A stretch of DNA of 64,000 nucleotides from Saccharomonospora sp. CUA-673 (GTDB lineage Bacteria; Actinomycetota; Actinomycetes; Mycobacteriales; Pseudonocardiaceae): positions 1-64,000 of the forward strand of contig NZ_MKKE01000055.1 of assembly GCF_001942305.1 (NCBI RefSeq). Reading direction: 5' to 3'. The translations under genes and the position numbers were made by a program. Shown here piece by piece: positions 47,636 through 55,780 of this stretch. The notes beneath the pieces are model-generated. The model was given only the letters and a program-made list of their open reading frames with translations, did not search any database and was not told where the DNA came from. The stretch's first letter is position 1. Every line of letters begins with the position of its first letter.

Positions 47636-48358
47636 TCAGGCGGTCGCGCCGGACTCCTCCGCCGGGTCGGATTCGGCGGAGTCGGACTCGGTGTCGTCCA
47701 GCTCGTTCTCGGCGGCGATGAGCCGCTCGTAGACGACCTCGTTGATCCAACGCCACACGGCGTCCTGGCCGAGCAGGATGCGGTCGCGGTGGCTCTCGAC
47801 GTCGAGCGTGACGTGACCGGTGGCCTCGGTGTCCTCGTCGGTGGCGGCCGAGTCGTCGGCGGACACGACGGCGACGCCGTAGGTGCGGGCACGGGGCAGG
47901 CAGTTGTCGACGTAGTCGTGGGTGAGGGTCATCGACTGCGGCAGCACCATCGCGGCCTCGCCGTAGCGGGAGAACGGGACGGTCGCGGCGAGGCCGGTGC
48001 GCCAGTGCCGGGCGACGGCGAGCACGCCGACGATGTCCGCGGCGGGCTGAGGGGCCGTGTCGGCCATCTCGGGCCACGTCCACGTCGACACCTGCGCGCG
48101 GTCGGTGACCGGGTCCTGGCCGAGGGCGATCCGCTCGGCGTGCGCGGCGGGACGCAGCTTCGCCACGACGTAGACGCGCCGGCCGAACATCGTCAGCTGC
48201 GGCAGCACGAGGCCGCGCCAGCCGAGGGTCGCGGCGGCGTCGGCCGCCAACTCGTCGACGTTCGCGGGCAGCTCGACGGGCGGGACCACCCGACTCGGCA
48301 CCGAACGTGTTCCGTTCGCGCCGCTGGTGATCGTGGTCTGTCCGGGTGTCGCCGCCAC
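47636..48358 (-). CDS. Conserved hypothetical protein (240 aa)
   Basis: GTG 48358 to TGA 47636. No signal or membrane segment. The protein looks like a mixed alpha/beta enzyme-sized domain (TLGWRGLVLPQLTMFGRRVYVVAKLRP, TWPEMADTAPQPAADIVGVLAVARHW), with a Thr/Asp/Glu-rich tail (DDTESDSAESDPAEE). The family is not recognised. It stands alone, with a 581-bp gap on its upstream side. Confidence 0.6.
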   Translation of the reverse strand: MAATPGQTTITSGANGTRSVPSRVVPPVELPANVDELAADAAATLGWRGLVLPQLTMFGRRVYVVAKLRPAAHAERIALGQDPVTDRAQVSTWTWPEMADTAPQPAADIVGVLAVARHWRTGLAATVPFSRYGEAAMVLPQSMTLTHDYVDNCLPRARTYGVAVVSADDSAATDEDTEATGHVTLDVESHRDRILLGQDAVWRWINEVVYERLIAAENELDDTESDSAESDPAEESGATA

Positions 48359-48939
48359 GGATCTGCCTCCCCGTTCTCGTCTACCGGCCGTGCTCTCGGC
48401 CTGCTGTCGAATCGGCTGCCTCGCCCCGTGTCCGGGAGAAACGGCCACCGGCCCCTGCACCGGGCTGCGCCGTCGGGGCGCTGCGAATCCAGATTGCAAC
48501 CGAAATCTGGCCACGTCTGCGGCCTGGCGGGGTAGCTGCGATCGACGGCGCCCAGCGGTCGGTGATCGGTCGGTGGGCGGTGCCGGAAGTTCGGCCCGGC
48601 AGTGCTGCCGTATGGGTGACATGCGACCGAACGGGGTATACGAGGCGAAATCCGACGTGGCGGTGACGTTCACCGCAGCACGAGCCCACGACGGGCGGTT
48701 ACAGTCGCCGTCGGCCGTGGCTCGGCCGCCGCTTGTCCGCGGCTGTGTGCCGGACGGGCAGTTCCCGACGGGCGCTGCGTGGGTCCAGGGCAGCACATTC
48801 GACAAGCGGTGGCAACCGGTTCGGACAAGGTTCCGCCTTCCGACCCGATCCGGTGGCCGTCCCGAACTCACCACGACACCCACCCGAGCACCGACCGCCC
48901 GCGCGGCGGCATGCTCCCCAGCGACGAGGAGGTCCGCGC
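48359..48939. other. 581-bp divergent gap without a convincing gene
   Basis: Both strands show only Arg/Pro-rich shadow frames and the composition is less regular than in genes. It must carry promoters for the leftward 240-aa gene and the rightward CitE-like gene. A GAGGAGG just before 48940 is the ribosome site of the latter. I see no tRNA, but a small RNA cannot be excluded. Confidence 0.35.
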
Positions 48940-49920
48940 GTGACACCGCGCCGTTCCGTTCTGTACATGCCCGGCGCGAACGAACGCGCGCTCGAGAAGG
49001 CGAAGACGCTGCCTGCCGACGCGTTGATCTTCGACCTCGAGGATGCCGTGTCGCCCGATGCGAAGGAGTCCGCGCGCGAGCGCGTGTGCGCGGCGGCCGC
49101 GTCGGGTGACTACGGACGTCACGAGATCGCGATCCGGGTCAACGGTCTGGACACCGAGTGGCACGACGCCGACCTGCGGGCCGCGGCCCAGGCCGGACCG
49201 GCGGCGGTCGTCGTGCCGAAGGTGAGCTCGGCGCGGGAGGTCATGGCGATCGAGCGGGCGTTGGAACTCAACGGCGCCGGCGAGCAGACGAAGATCTGGG
49301 CGATGCTCGAGACGCCGACCGCGATGCTGCGGGCCGAGGAGATCGCGGCGGCGAGCGAACGGTTGACGGTGCTGGTCATGGGCACGAACGACCTGGCGAA
49401 GGAGCTGCACGCCGAAACGGCCGCCGGGCGCGCACCGCTCGTCGCCGGGCTGTCGCTGGCGCTGCTGGCGGCGCGCGCGGCGGGCAAGCAGATCCTCGAC
49501 GGCGTCTACAACAACGTCCAGGACATCGCGGGTTTCGAGGCCGAGGCGACCCAGTCGCGGCAGTTCGGTTTCGACGGCAAGACGTTGATCCACCCGGCGC
49601 AGATCGAGCCCTGCAACCGGGTGTTCGCCCCGTCCGACGAGGCCATCGCGTGGGCCCGCAAGGTCGTGTCGGCGTTCGAGGCCGCACAGCGGGCCGGCGA
49701 CGCCGTGGTCACGGTCGACGGGCGCATGGTCGAGAGCCTGCACGTCGCCGAGGCCGAACGGGTGTTGGCCCTCGCCGGCGCGATCGACGAGACCGGCGCG
49801 AAGACCGCGAGCACTGCGAACACTGCGGACACCGCGGACACCGCCGGGCAGGCCGAGGAGACCGCGGCTGCCGACGACGAAAGCACGGCCGAGAACGAGG
49901 CAGCCGCCGCGGAGAAGTAG
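48940..49920 (+). CDS. HpcH/HpaI (CitE-like) lyase, malyl/citramalyl-CoA lyase or thioesterase type
   Basis: GTG 48940 follows GAGGAGGTCC. 326 aa. TIM-barrel motifs of CitE-like proteins: RSVLYMPGANERAL, LIFDLEDAVSPDAKESARE (metal ligands and adenine loop), IRVNGLDTEW, WAMLETPTAML and GFDGKTLIHPAQIEP. The final ~40 residues are a low-complexity Thr/Ala/Asp/Glu tail (TANTADTADTAGQAEET) built from 9-nt tandem repeats. Substrate is likely a beta-methylmalyl- or malyl-CoA; the tail is not part of the fold. Confidence 0.88.
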   Translation: MTPRRSVLYMPGANERALEKAKTLPADALIFDLEDAVSPDAKESARERVCAAAASGDYGRHEIAIRVNGLDTEWHDADLRAAAQAGPAAVVVPKVSSAREVMAIERALELNGAGEQTKIWAMLETPTAMLRAEEIAAASERLTVLVMGTNDLAKELHAETAAGRAPLVAGLSLALLAARAAGKQILDGVYNNVQDIAGFEAEATQSRQFGFDGKTLIHPAQIEPCNRVFAPSDEAIAWARKVVSAFEAAQRAGDAVVTVDGRMVESLHVAEAERVLALAGAIDETGAKTASTANTADTADTAGQAEETAAADDESTAENEAAAAEK

Positions 49921-50052
49921 CCGCGCCCCAGCGTCCACGAATCGCCAACACAGCGACGCGAACTGCTGACACGCCCGCGCAGGATGCTGACACGGCGACG
50001 TGGGGTGCTGACACGGCGGAATCCGGTGGGTGGTTTCGGTGTTGTCGGGGGT
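49921..50052. repeat. Degenerate GCTGACACG repeats between CitE-like and LLM genes
   Basis: Three spaced copies of a GCTGACACG-type unit lie at about 49963-50015. They are followed by a G-rich run (GTTGTCGGGGGTGTGGGG) leading into the next gene. The unit resembles the repeats in the CitE tail, so the repeat tract may have spread over the stop codon. Confidence 0.5.
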
Positions 50053-51024
50053 GTGGGGTTACCGCCGTTGTCCGTGCTCGACCGGGCGTCCGTGCGCCGT
50101 GGTCAGGAGCCGTCGGCGGCGTTGCGCGACACGGTGACGTTCGCCCGCGAGATCGAGCAGTTGGGGTTCCGGCGGTTCTGGGTCGCCGAGCATCACGGCG
50201 TTCCGGGCGTCGCGGGCGCGGCGCCGACGGTGCTGGCCGCGGCGATCGGCGCGGCGACGTCGACGATCCGCATCGGCACCGGCGGCGTGATGCTGCCGAA
50301 CCATCGACCGCTCGTCGTGGCCGAGCAGTTCGGCACGCTGGCCTCGTTGTATCCGGGGCGGGTCGACATGGGGCTCGGCCGGTCGGTCGGCTTCACCGGC
50401 GCGGTGCGCAGGGCGTTGGCCGCGGATCGGACGGACGCCGAGCGGTTCGGTGACGACGTCCGCGAACTGCTCGGCTACCTCGACGGCACGCAGCGGGTGC
50501 CCGCGGTTCCGGCGCAGGGACTGGACATCCCGGCGTTCGTGCTGGCCACGGGCGCGGGCGCGGACGTCGCCGCGGAGCTCGGGCTGGCGTTGGTGATCGC
50601 GCCGCTGGGCGGGGCCGACGCGCTCGCCGATCGGGTGCGCGCCTACCGCGCGCGATTCCGGCCGTCGACGCGGTGGCCGGATCCGCATGTCGTCGTGTCG
50701 ACCGCGGTGGCCGTGGCCGGCACGCGCGCGGGTGCGCGCGAGCTGTTGCTGCCGGAGGCGTGGTCGTTGGTGCGCTCGCGGATCGACGGGGCGTTCCCGC
50801 CGCTCGCCGCGCCCGGCGACATCCCCGAGCCCGACGACCGGGAACGCCGCTACCTCGACGACGCGCTCCGCGGGCAGATCCACGGCACGGCCGACGAGGT
50901 CGCCGATGCGCTCGCGGCCCTGAGCGAACAGGTCGGCGCCGACGAGCTGCTCGTCACGATGAGCACCCACGACCGTGCCGCGATGCTCGACTCCTACACC
51001 CGCCTCGCCGACCTGGCCGCATAG
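50053..51024 (+). CDS. LLM-class flavin-dependent oxidoreductase (MsnO8-like)
   Basis: GTG 50053 gives GLPPLSVLDRASVRRG, the usual start of this subgroup; the frame is open further upstream through repeat sequence. The 323-aa bacterial-luciferase-like TIM barrel shows LGFRRFWVAEHHGVPG, IRIGTGGVMLPNHRPLVVAEQFGTLASLYPGRVDMGLGR and a C-terminal IHGTADEVADAL. It uses FMN or F420; the substrate is unknown. It converges on the amidase operon. Confidence 0.9.
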   Translation: MGLPPLSVLDRASVRRGQEPSAALRDTVTFAREIEQLGFRRFWVAEHHGVPGVAGAAPTVLAAAIGAATSTIRIGTGGVMLPNHRPLVVAEQFGTLASLYPGRVDMGLGRSVGFTGAVRRALAADRTDAERFGDDVRELLGYLDGTQRVPAVPAQGLDIPAFVLATGAGADVAAELGLALVIAPLGGADALADRVRAYRARFRPSTRWPDPHVVVSTAVAVAGTRAGARELLLPEAWSLVRSRIDGAFPPLAAPGDIPEPDDRERRYLDDALRGQIHGTADEVADALAALSEQVGADELLVTMSTHDRAAMLDSYTRLADLAA

Positions 51025-51041
51025 GACCGGCGCGGAGCTGC

Positions 51042-52403
51042 TCAGAGTTGTTCGTACAGGGCGGCGGCGCGGAGGACGCCGACGTCGTCGAAGCGGCGGC
51101 CGGCGATCTGCAGCCCGATCGGCAGCCCGTCCGGGGTGCGTCCACAGTCGACGGACACGGCGGGCTGGCCGGACATGTTGTAGGGCAGCGTGAACGCGAT
51201 GTGCTCGAACGGCCGGGTCGGATCACCGGTGGCGGACGGGGAGTCGAACGCCTGCGGCGACACCGGGCAGGTGGGCGACAGGACGATGTCGAACCGTTCG
51301 GTGGCGCGCAGGGCGGCGACGGCGATCCGGTCCATCTGCGTGAACCCGTCGTAGACGTCCACACCGGACAGCCCCTCGGCCGAGCGGCCCCACGCGGCGA
51401 TGTACGGCAGCACCGTCGCCTCGGTGGCGGCGTCCAACGCGGACAGTTCGGCGAGCATGCGGGTGCGCCAGAACCGGTCGAGCCCGTCGAGCATGTCGCG
51501 GCTCAGCCACGGCGACACGGGCTCGACGGTGGCGCCCGCGGCGGCGAACCGCCGCGCGGCCGCCTCCACGGCCTCGGCCACGGCCGGTTCCACGGGCAGC
51601 CCGACCCCGGCGTCGAGCTGCAGGCCGATGCGCAGCGCCGACGGATCGGCGGGCGGGCACGTCCAGTCCGCATCGGCGGGCGGCAGGGACAGGTGGTCGC
51701 GTGCGTCGGGCCGGGACAGCACGCGCATCAGCAGCGCCGCGTCGGCGACCGTCCGCGTCATCGGGCCCGCGGTGCGTCCGGGGAACGGCGGATCCACCGG
51801 CACGCGGCCGAAGCTCGGCTTGAGTCCCACGATGCCGCACCAGCCCGCCGGCAGGCGGATCGAGCCTCCGATGTCGGTACCCACGTGGAGCGGTCCGTAC
51901 CCGGCGGCCGCGGCGGCGCCCGCACCCGCGCTCGAACCGCCGGGCGTGCGCGTGAGGTCCCACGGATTCCGCGTCGCGGGGTGGAAACTCGACAGCCCCG
52001 AGGTGAGCATGCCGTAGTCGGGCATGGTCGTCTTCGCCAGCAGCACCCCGCCGGATTCGCGCACGCGCGCGGCGGCGGGTGCGTCGTCGGCCGCGGGGAC
52101 GAGCTCGGTCGCGGCCGTGCCCAGCGGCGTCGGGGTGCCGCGGGTGGCGATGTTCTCCTTGAGCGTCAACGGGATCCCGTCGATCGGCCCGGCCGGCTCA
52201 CCGGCACCCCAGCGCTGTTCGGACGCCTTCGCCGCCTCGCGCGCGGCGTCCGGGTCGTAGGCGTACAGCGCCTGCAACTGCGGTTCCCGCGCGTCGATCC
52301 GCGCGAGGACCGCGTCGGTGACCTCCACCGGCGACAGCGTCCGCGCGCGGTAGGCCGCCACCAGTTCGGTCGCCGACAACGCAGGAATATCCGGCAGGGT
52401 CAC
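51042..52403 (-). CDS. Amidase-signature-family amidase
   Basis: 453 aa from ATG 52403. The Ser-cisSer-Lys triad is intact: Lys82 (LKENI), cis-Ser157 (TPGGSSAG) and nucleophile Ser181 (TDIGGSIRLPA). No signal peptide, so it acts in the cytoplasm. It starts 4 bp after the stop of the last ABC ATPase, making it the final gene of a leftward operon with a peptide-type importer. It probably hydrolyses an amide bond in the imported compound. Confidence 0.92.
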   Translation of the reverse strand: MTLPDIPALSATELVAAYRARTLSPVEVTDAVLARIDAREPQLQALYAYDPDAAREAAKASEQRWGAGEPAGPIDGIPLTLKENIATRGTPTPLGTAATELVPAADDAPAAARVRESGGVLLAKTTMPDYGMLTSGLSSFHPATRNPWDLTRTPGGSSAGAGAAAAAGYGPLHVGTDIGGSIRLPAGWCGIVGLKPSFGRVPVDPPFPGRTAGPMTRTVADAALLMRVLSRPDARDHLSLPPADADWTCPPADPSALRIGLQLDAGVGLPVEPAVAEAVEAAARRFAAAGATVEPVSPWLSRDMLDGLDRFWRTRMLAELSALDAATEATVLPYIAAWGRSAEGLSGVDVYDGFTQMDRIAVAALRATERFDIVLSPTCPVSPQAFDSPSATGDPTRPFEHIAFTLPYNMSGQPAVSVDCGRTPDGLPIGLQIAGRRFDDVGVLRAAALYEQL

Positions 52404-52406
52404 TGC

Positions 52407-53201
52407 TCACTCCTTTTCGGACAGTACGGCGTCGAGGGTGGGCGCCGCGGCGATGAGGCTGCGCGTGTACTCCGCGCGTGGGGTGTCGTAGACGTCGGCG
52501 ACCGGGCCCTGTTCGACGATCTCGCCGCGGCGCATCACGGCGACCTCGTCGCACACCCGGCGCACGACGCCGAGGTCGTGCGAGACGAACACCATCGTCA
52601 ACGAGAACTGCTCGGCGAGGCGGTCGAGCAGGTCGAGAATCTGCTTGCGCACCAACACGTCCAGCGCGCTGACGGCCTCGTCGGCGATGAGCACCTCGGG
52701 CCGCGGGGCGAGCGCGCGGGCGATGGAGATGCGCTGCCGCTGGCCGCCGGAGAACTGGTGCGGGTACTTGCGGGCCGCGTCGGCGGGCAGGCCGACGGCG
52801 TCGAGGAGCTCGTCGACGCGGTCGTAGCGGTCGCGGGCACGGCCGAGCGGTTCGCTGATGATGTCGCGCACGCGCATGCGCGGGTCGAGCGAGCCCATCG
52901 GGTCCTGGAACACGATCTGCAGGCGTCTGCGCAGGAACCCGAGGTCGCGTTCGCGGAGGTTGTCGATGCGGGCGCCGTCGAACTCGATCGTCCCGGCCGT
53001 CGGTCGGTCGAGCGCGGCGAGCAGGCGGACGACGGTGGACTTGCCCGACCCCGACTCGCCGACGACACCGAACCGGCTGCCGCGGCGCACGTCGAACGAC
53101 ACCCCGCGCAGCGCATGCACCCCACCGCGGTAGGTGCGTTCGAGCTCGCGCGCGGAGACGATCACGTCGGCGTTCTCGGCGTTCTCGGGGGCGTCGCTCA
53201 T
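52407..53201 (-). CDS. Peptide/nickel-type ABC importer, ATPase (DppF/OppF-like)
   Basis: 264 aa from ATG 53201. Walker A GESGSGKST (residues 48-56), VFQDPMGSLDPRM, signature FSGGQRQR and Walker B VLIADEAVSALD are intact. The C-terminal ~40-residue Opp/Dpp extension is short but present. ATG overlaps the end of the DppD-like gene by 4 bp. It forms a heterodimeric motor with that protein. Confidence 0.92.
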   Translation of the reverse strand: MSDAPENAENADVIVSARELERTYRGGVHALRGVSFDVRRGSRFGVVGESGSGKSTVVRLLAALDRPTAGTIEFDGARIDNLRERDLGFLRRRLQIVFQDPMGSLDPRMRVRDIISEPLGRARDRYDRVDELLDAVGLPADAARKYPHQFSGGQRQRISIARALAPRPEVLIADEAVSALDVLVRKQILDLLDRLAEQFSLTMVFVSHDLGVVRRVCDEVAVMRRGEIVEQGPVADVYDTPRAEYTRSLIAAAPTLDAVLSEKE

Positions 53202-54025
53202 AGCGCGGCCTCCAGGAGCTGTCGCGTGTACTCGTGTTCCGGGTTCGACAGCACGTCGCGCACGGGGCCTTCCTCGACGATGCGCCCGTCGCGGCACACG
53301 AGCACGCGGTCGCACACGGACGCGACGACGGCGAGGTCGTGGGTGATGAACAGCAGCGTGGTGCCACGTTCGCGGACGCCCTCGGCGATGAGTTCGAGCA
53401 CCTGCGCCTGCACGGTCACGTCGAGAGCGGTGGTGGGTTCGTCACAGATCAGCAGTGCCGGGTCGTTGGCGAGGGCGGCGGCGAGCAGCACGCGTTGGCG
53501 TTGCCCACCGGAAAGTTCGTGCGGGTAGGCGCGCGCGGTGCGTTCGGGCAGGCCGACGCGGTCGAGCAGTTCGCGGGCCCGCCGGTTGGCGGCGCGGCGG
53601 CCGGTGCCGTGGATGGTGAGCGCCTCGGCCACCTGCCTGCCGACGCGCATCGCCGGGTTGAGCGCGGTCATCGGTTCCTGGAAGACCATGCCGAGGTCCT
53701 TGCCGCGCAGGCCCGACAGGGTGCGTTCGGAGGCGCCGAGGAGCTCCTGGTCGCCGAAGCGCACCGAACCCGATGCGGTCAGGTCCTCGGGCAGCAGGCC
53801 CATGATCGCCGACGCGGTGAGCGACTTGCCCGACCCGGACGCGCCGATGAGCCCGACCCGTTCCCCCGGCGCGAGCGTGAACCCGACGTCGTCGACCAGC
53901 ACCCGCTCACCCTGGGCAACCGTCAACCCCTCAACGCTCACCAGCACCCCCGAGGAGGTGCTCCCAAGGGCCCCATAGTTGCGTTCAACGCGACTATGCC
54001 CTTGGGAGTAGTCACCGTGGGTCAT
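53198..54025 (-). CDS. Peptide/nickel-type ABC importer, ATPase (DppD-like); start obscured by a palindrome
   Basis: Walker A GASGSGKS, VFQEPMTALNPAMRVG, signature LSGGQRQR and LLICDEPTTALD are intact. The frame opens at ATG 54025, but the first ~25 residues (DYSQGHSRVERNYGALGSTSSG) are encoded by a 48-bp palindrome (53961-54008) and do not belong to the ABC fold. The conserved part begins VLVSVEGLTVAQG at GTG 53947, the likelier ancestral start (about 249 aa). Whether the palindrome is translated is unclear. Confidence 0.88.
   Translation of the reverse strand: MTHGDYSQGHSRVERNYGALGSTSSGVLVSVEGLTVAQGERVLVDDVGFTLAPGERVGLIGASGSGKSLTASAIMGLLPEDLTASGSVRFGDQELLGASERTLSGLRGKDLGMVFQEPMTALNPAMRVGRQVAEALTIHGTGRRAANRRARELLDRVGLPERTARAYPHELSGGQRQRVLLAAALANDPALLICDEPTTALDVTVQAQVLELIAEGVRERGTTLLFITHDLAVVASVCDRVLVCRDGRIVEEGPVRDVLSNPEHEYTRQLLEAAL
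53961..54008. repeat. Imperfect 48-bp palindrome between DppC and DppD genes
   Basis: Arms CTCCCAAGGG...CATAGTTGCGTT and AACGCGACTATG..CCTTGGGAG face each other with a one-base loop; the left arm has extra CC(C) bases. It lies between two operon genes and carries an in-frame extension of the downstream gene. This is the form of a dispersed intergenic palindromic repeat. Confidence 0.85.
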
Positions 54026-54830
54026 CGGCGTACCTCCAGGCGCGGGTCGAAACGGTCGCGGAGGCCGTCGCCGAGGAGGTTGAAGCCGAGGACGGCGACG
54101 GCGATGGCGATGCCGGGCACGAGGGCCAGCCGGGCGTCGACGGCGAGCAGTTCCTGCGACTCCTGCAGCATCCGGCCCCACGACGGGGTCGGCGGGGCGG
54201 TGCCGAAGCCGAGGAACGACAGTGCCGCCTCGGCGAGCACGGCGATCGCGAACGACACCGACGCCTGCACGACGACCATGCCGGAGATGTTCGGCAGCAC
54301 GTGCCGCCACGCGATCCACGTCCGCGACCGGCCACCGGCCCGCGCCGCCAGGGTGTACTCGCGGGAGAGCACCTGCAACGTGCCGGCCCTGGCGACCCGA
54401 GCGAACGAGGGCACGGTGGACACGCCGATCGCGATCATCGCCGTCAACGTGCTGGCCCCGTAGACGGCGCCGAGCATGATCGCCAGCAGCAGCGCGGGGA
54501 ACGCGAGGACGAGGTCGCTGGTGCGCATGACGAGTTCGCCGAGCCAGCGCGGACCCATGGCCGACAACACGCCGAGCGGCACGCCCACCGCGGCGGCGAG
54601 GCCGACCGCGACGATGCCGACGTACAGCGTGGTGCGCGCGCGACCATCAGCTGGCTGGCGACGTCGCGGCCGAACTTGTCGGTACCGAGCAGGTGGTCGG
54701 CGGTCGGGCCGAGCAGGCGCACGCTCGCGTCCACGGCGAGCGGGTCATGGGGCGTCCAGGCGAACGAGACGAGCGCGATCGCGACGACGATGCCGACGAG
54801 GACCGCCCCGGAGACGAGGTTCCCGCGCAT
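54022..54830 (-). CDS. Peptide/nickel-type ABC importer, permease (DppC-like); one frame break
   Basis: ATG 54830 starts MRGNLVSGAVLVGIVVAIALVSF, a membrane helix, then DHLLGTDKFGRDVASQLMVG, the DppC hallmark. One base missing near 54645 (GC instead of GGC) is needed to continue into ARTTLYVGIVAVGLAAAVGVPLG and the remaining helices, with EAA loop REYTLAARAGGRSRTWIAWRHVLPN. The restored length is about 269 aa. It overlaps the DppB-like stop by one base (TGATG). Confidence 0.88.
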
Positions 54831-55780
54831 CACGACCTCCTCAGCCGAGGGTCGAGGACCGTGTAGGCGACGTCCACGAGGAAGTTGACCAGCAGCACGC
54901 CGACGACGAGGACGAGCACGATCGCCTGCACGGTCAGCAGGTCGCGCGCGGCGACGGCGTCGAGGAGCATGCTGCCGAGCCCTGGCAGGACGAACACCCG
55001 CTCGATCACGACGGCGCCGACGAGCAGCGTCGCCAGTTGCAGGCCGAGGACGGTGACGACGGGGACGGCGGCGTTGCGCAGTCCGTGCCGCACGAGCGCG
55101 GCCCGCGGGCGCAGCCCCTTGGCGCGGGCGGTGCGCAGGAAGTCCTCGCGTTGCACGTCGAGCACGGCCGACCGCACGTACCGGGTGAGCACCGCGCCCT
55201 GCACGAGTCCGAGCGACACGGCGGGCAGGATCAGCCCGCGCAGCCAGTCGCCGACGTCGTAGGCCGGTGGGGTCCAGCCGCCGGAGGGCAGCCAGCCGAG
55301 CCGGACGGCGAAGATCTGTACAAGAATGATGCCGGCCAGGAACGCCGGCACCGCGACGCCCAGCTGCGCGCCGGCCGACACGACCGCGCCGCTCGGCCTG
55401 CGGTGCCGCACGGCGGCGAGCACGCCCATCGGCACGGAGATCAGCAGTGCGATGAGCATGCCGGCGCCGACCAGCCACAACGTGACGCCGAGCCGGTCGA
55501 TCAGCTGCGGGCCGATCGGTTCGCGCGTGACGTACGACGTGCCGAAGTCGCCGGTGAGCAGACCGCCGACCCAGTCGAGGTACTGCGTGACGAGCGGCCG
55601 GTCGAGGCCGAACTGCTGCCGGGTCTGCTCGACGAGTTCCGGGGTCGCGTTGACGCCGAGCGCCACCTGCGCCGGATCGCCCGGCAGCACGGCCATGAAC
55701 GCGAACACCACGATCGACGCGGCGATCACGCCGGCGACGAAGATCCCCGCCCTGCGCGCGAGCGGCCACACCGCGCTCAT
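54830..55780 (-). CDS. Peptide/nickel-type ABC importer, permease (DppB-like)
   Basis: 316 aa with six membrane helices. Typical DppB features: VLPGDPAQVALG in the first external loop, YVTREPIG, PAFLAGIILVQIFAVRLGWLPSGGW and EAA loop REDFLRTARAKGLRPRAALVRHGLRNA. It overlaps the binding-protein gene by 4 bp. It forms the channel with the DppC-like protein. Confidence 0.93.
   Translation of the reverse strand: MSAVWPLARRAGIFVAGVIAASIVVFAFMAVLPGDPAQVALGVNATPELVEQTRQQFGLDRPLVTQYLDWVGGLLTGDFGTSYVTREPIGPQLIDRLGVTLWLVGAGMLIALLISVPMGVLAAVRHRRPSGAVVSAGAQLGVAVPAFLAGIILVQIFAVRLGWLPSGGWTPPAYDVGDWLRGLILPAVSLGLVQGAVLTRYVRSAVLDVQREDFLRTARAKGLRPRAALVRHGLRNAAVPVVTVLGLQLATLLVGAVVIERVFVLPGLGSMLLDAVAARDLLTVQAIVLVLVVGVLLVNFLVDVAYTVLDPRLRRS

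Noticed and set aside
50673..53528. A 951-codon open frame on the plus strand across the amidase and ABC ATPase genes
   Set aside because: Antisense to genes with complete catalytic motifs; Arg/Gly/Ala-biased product without domains.
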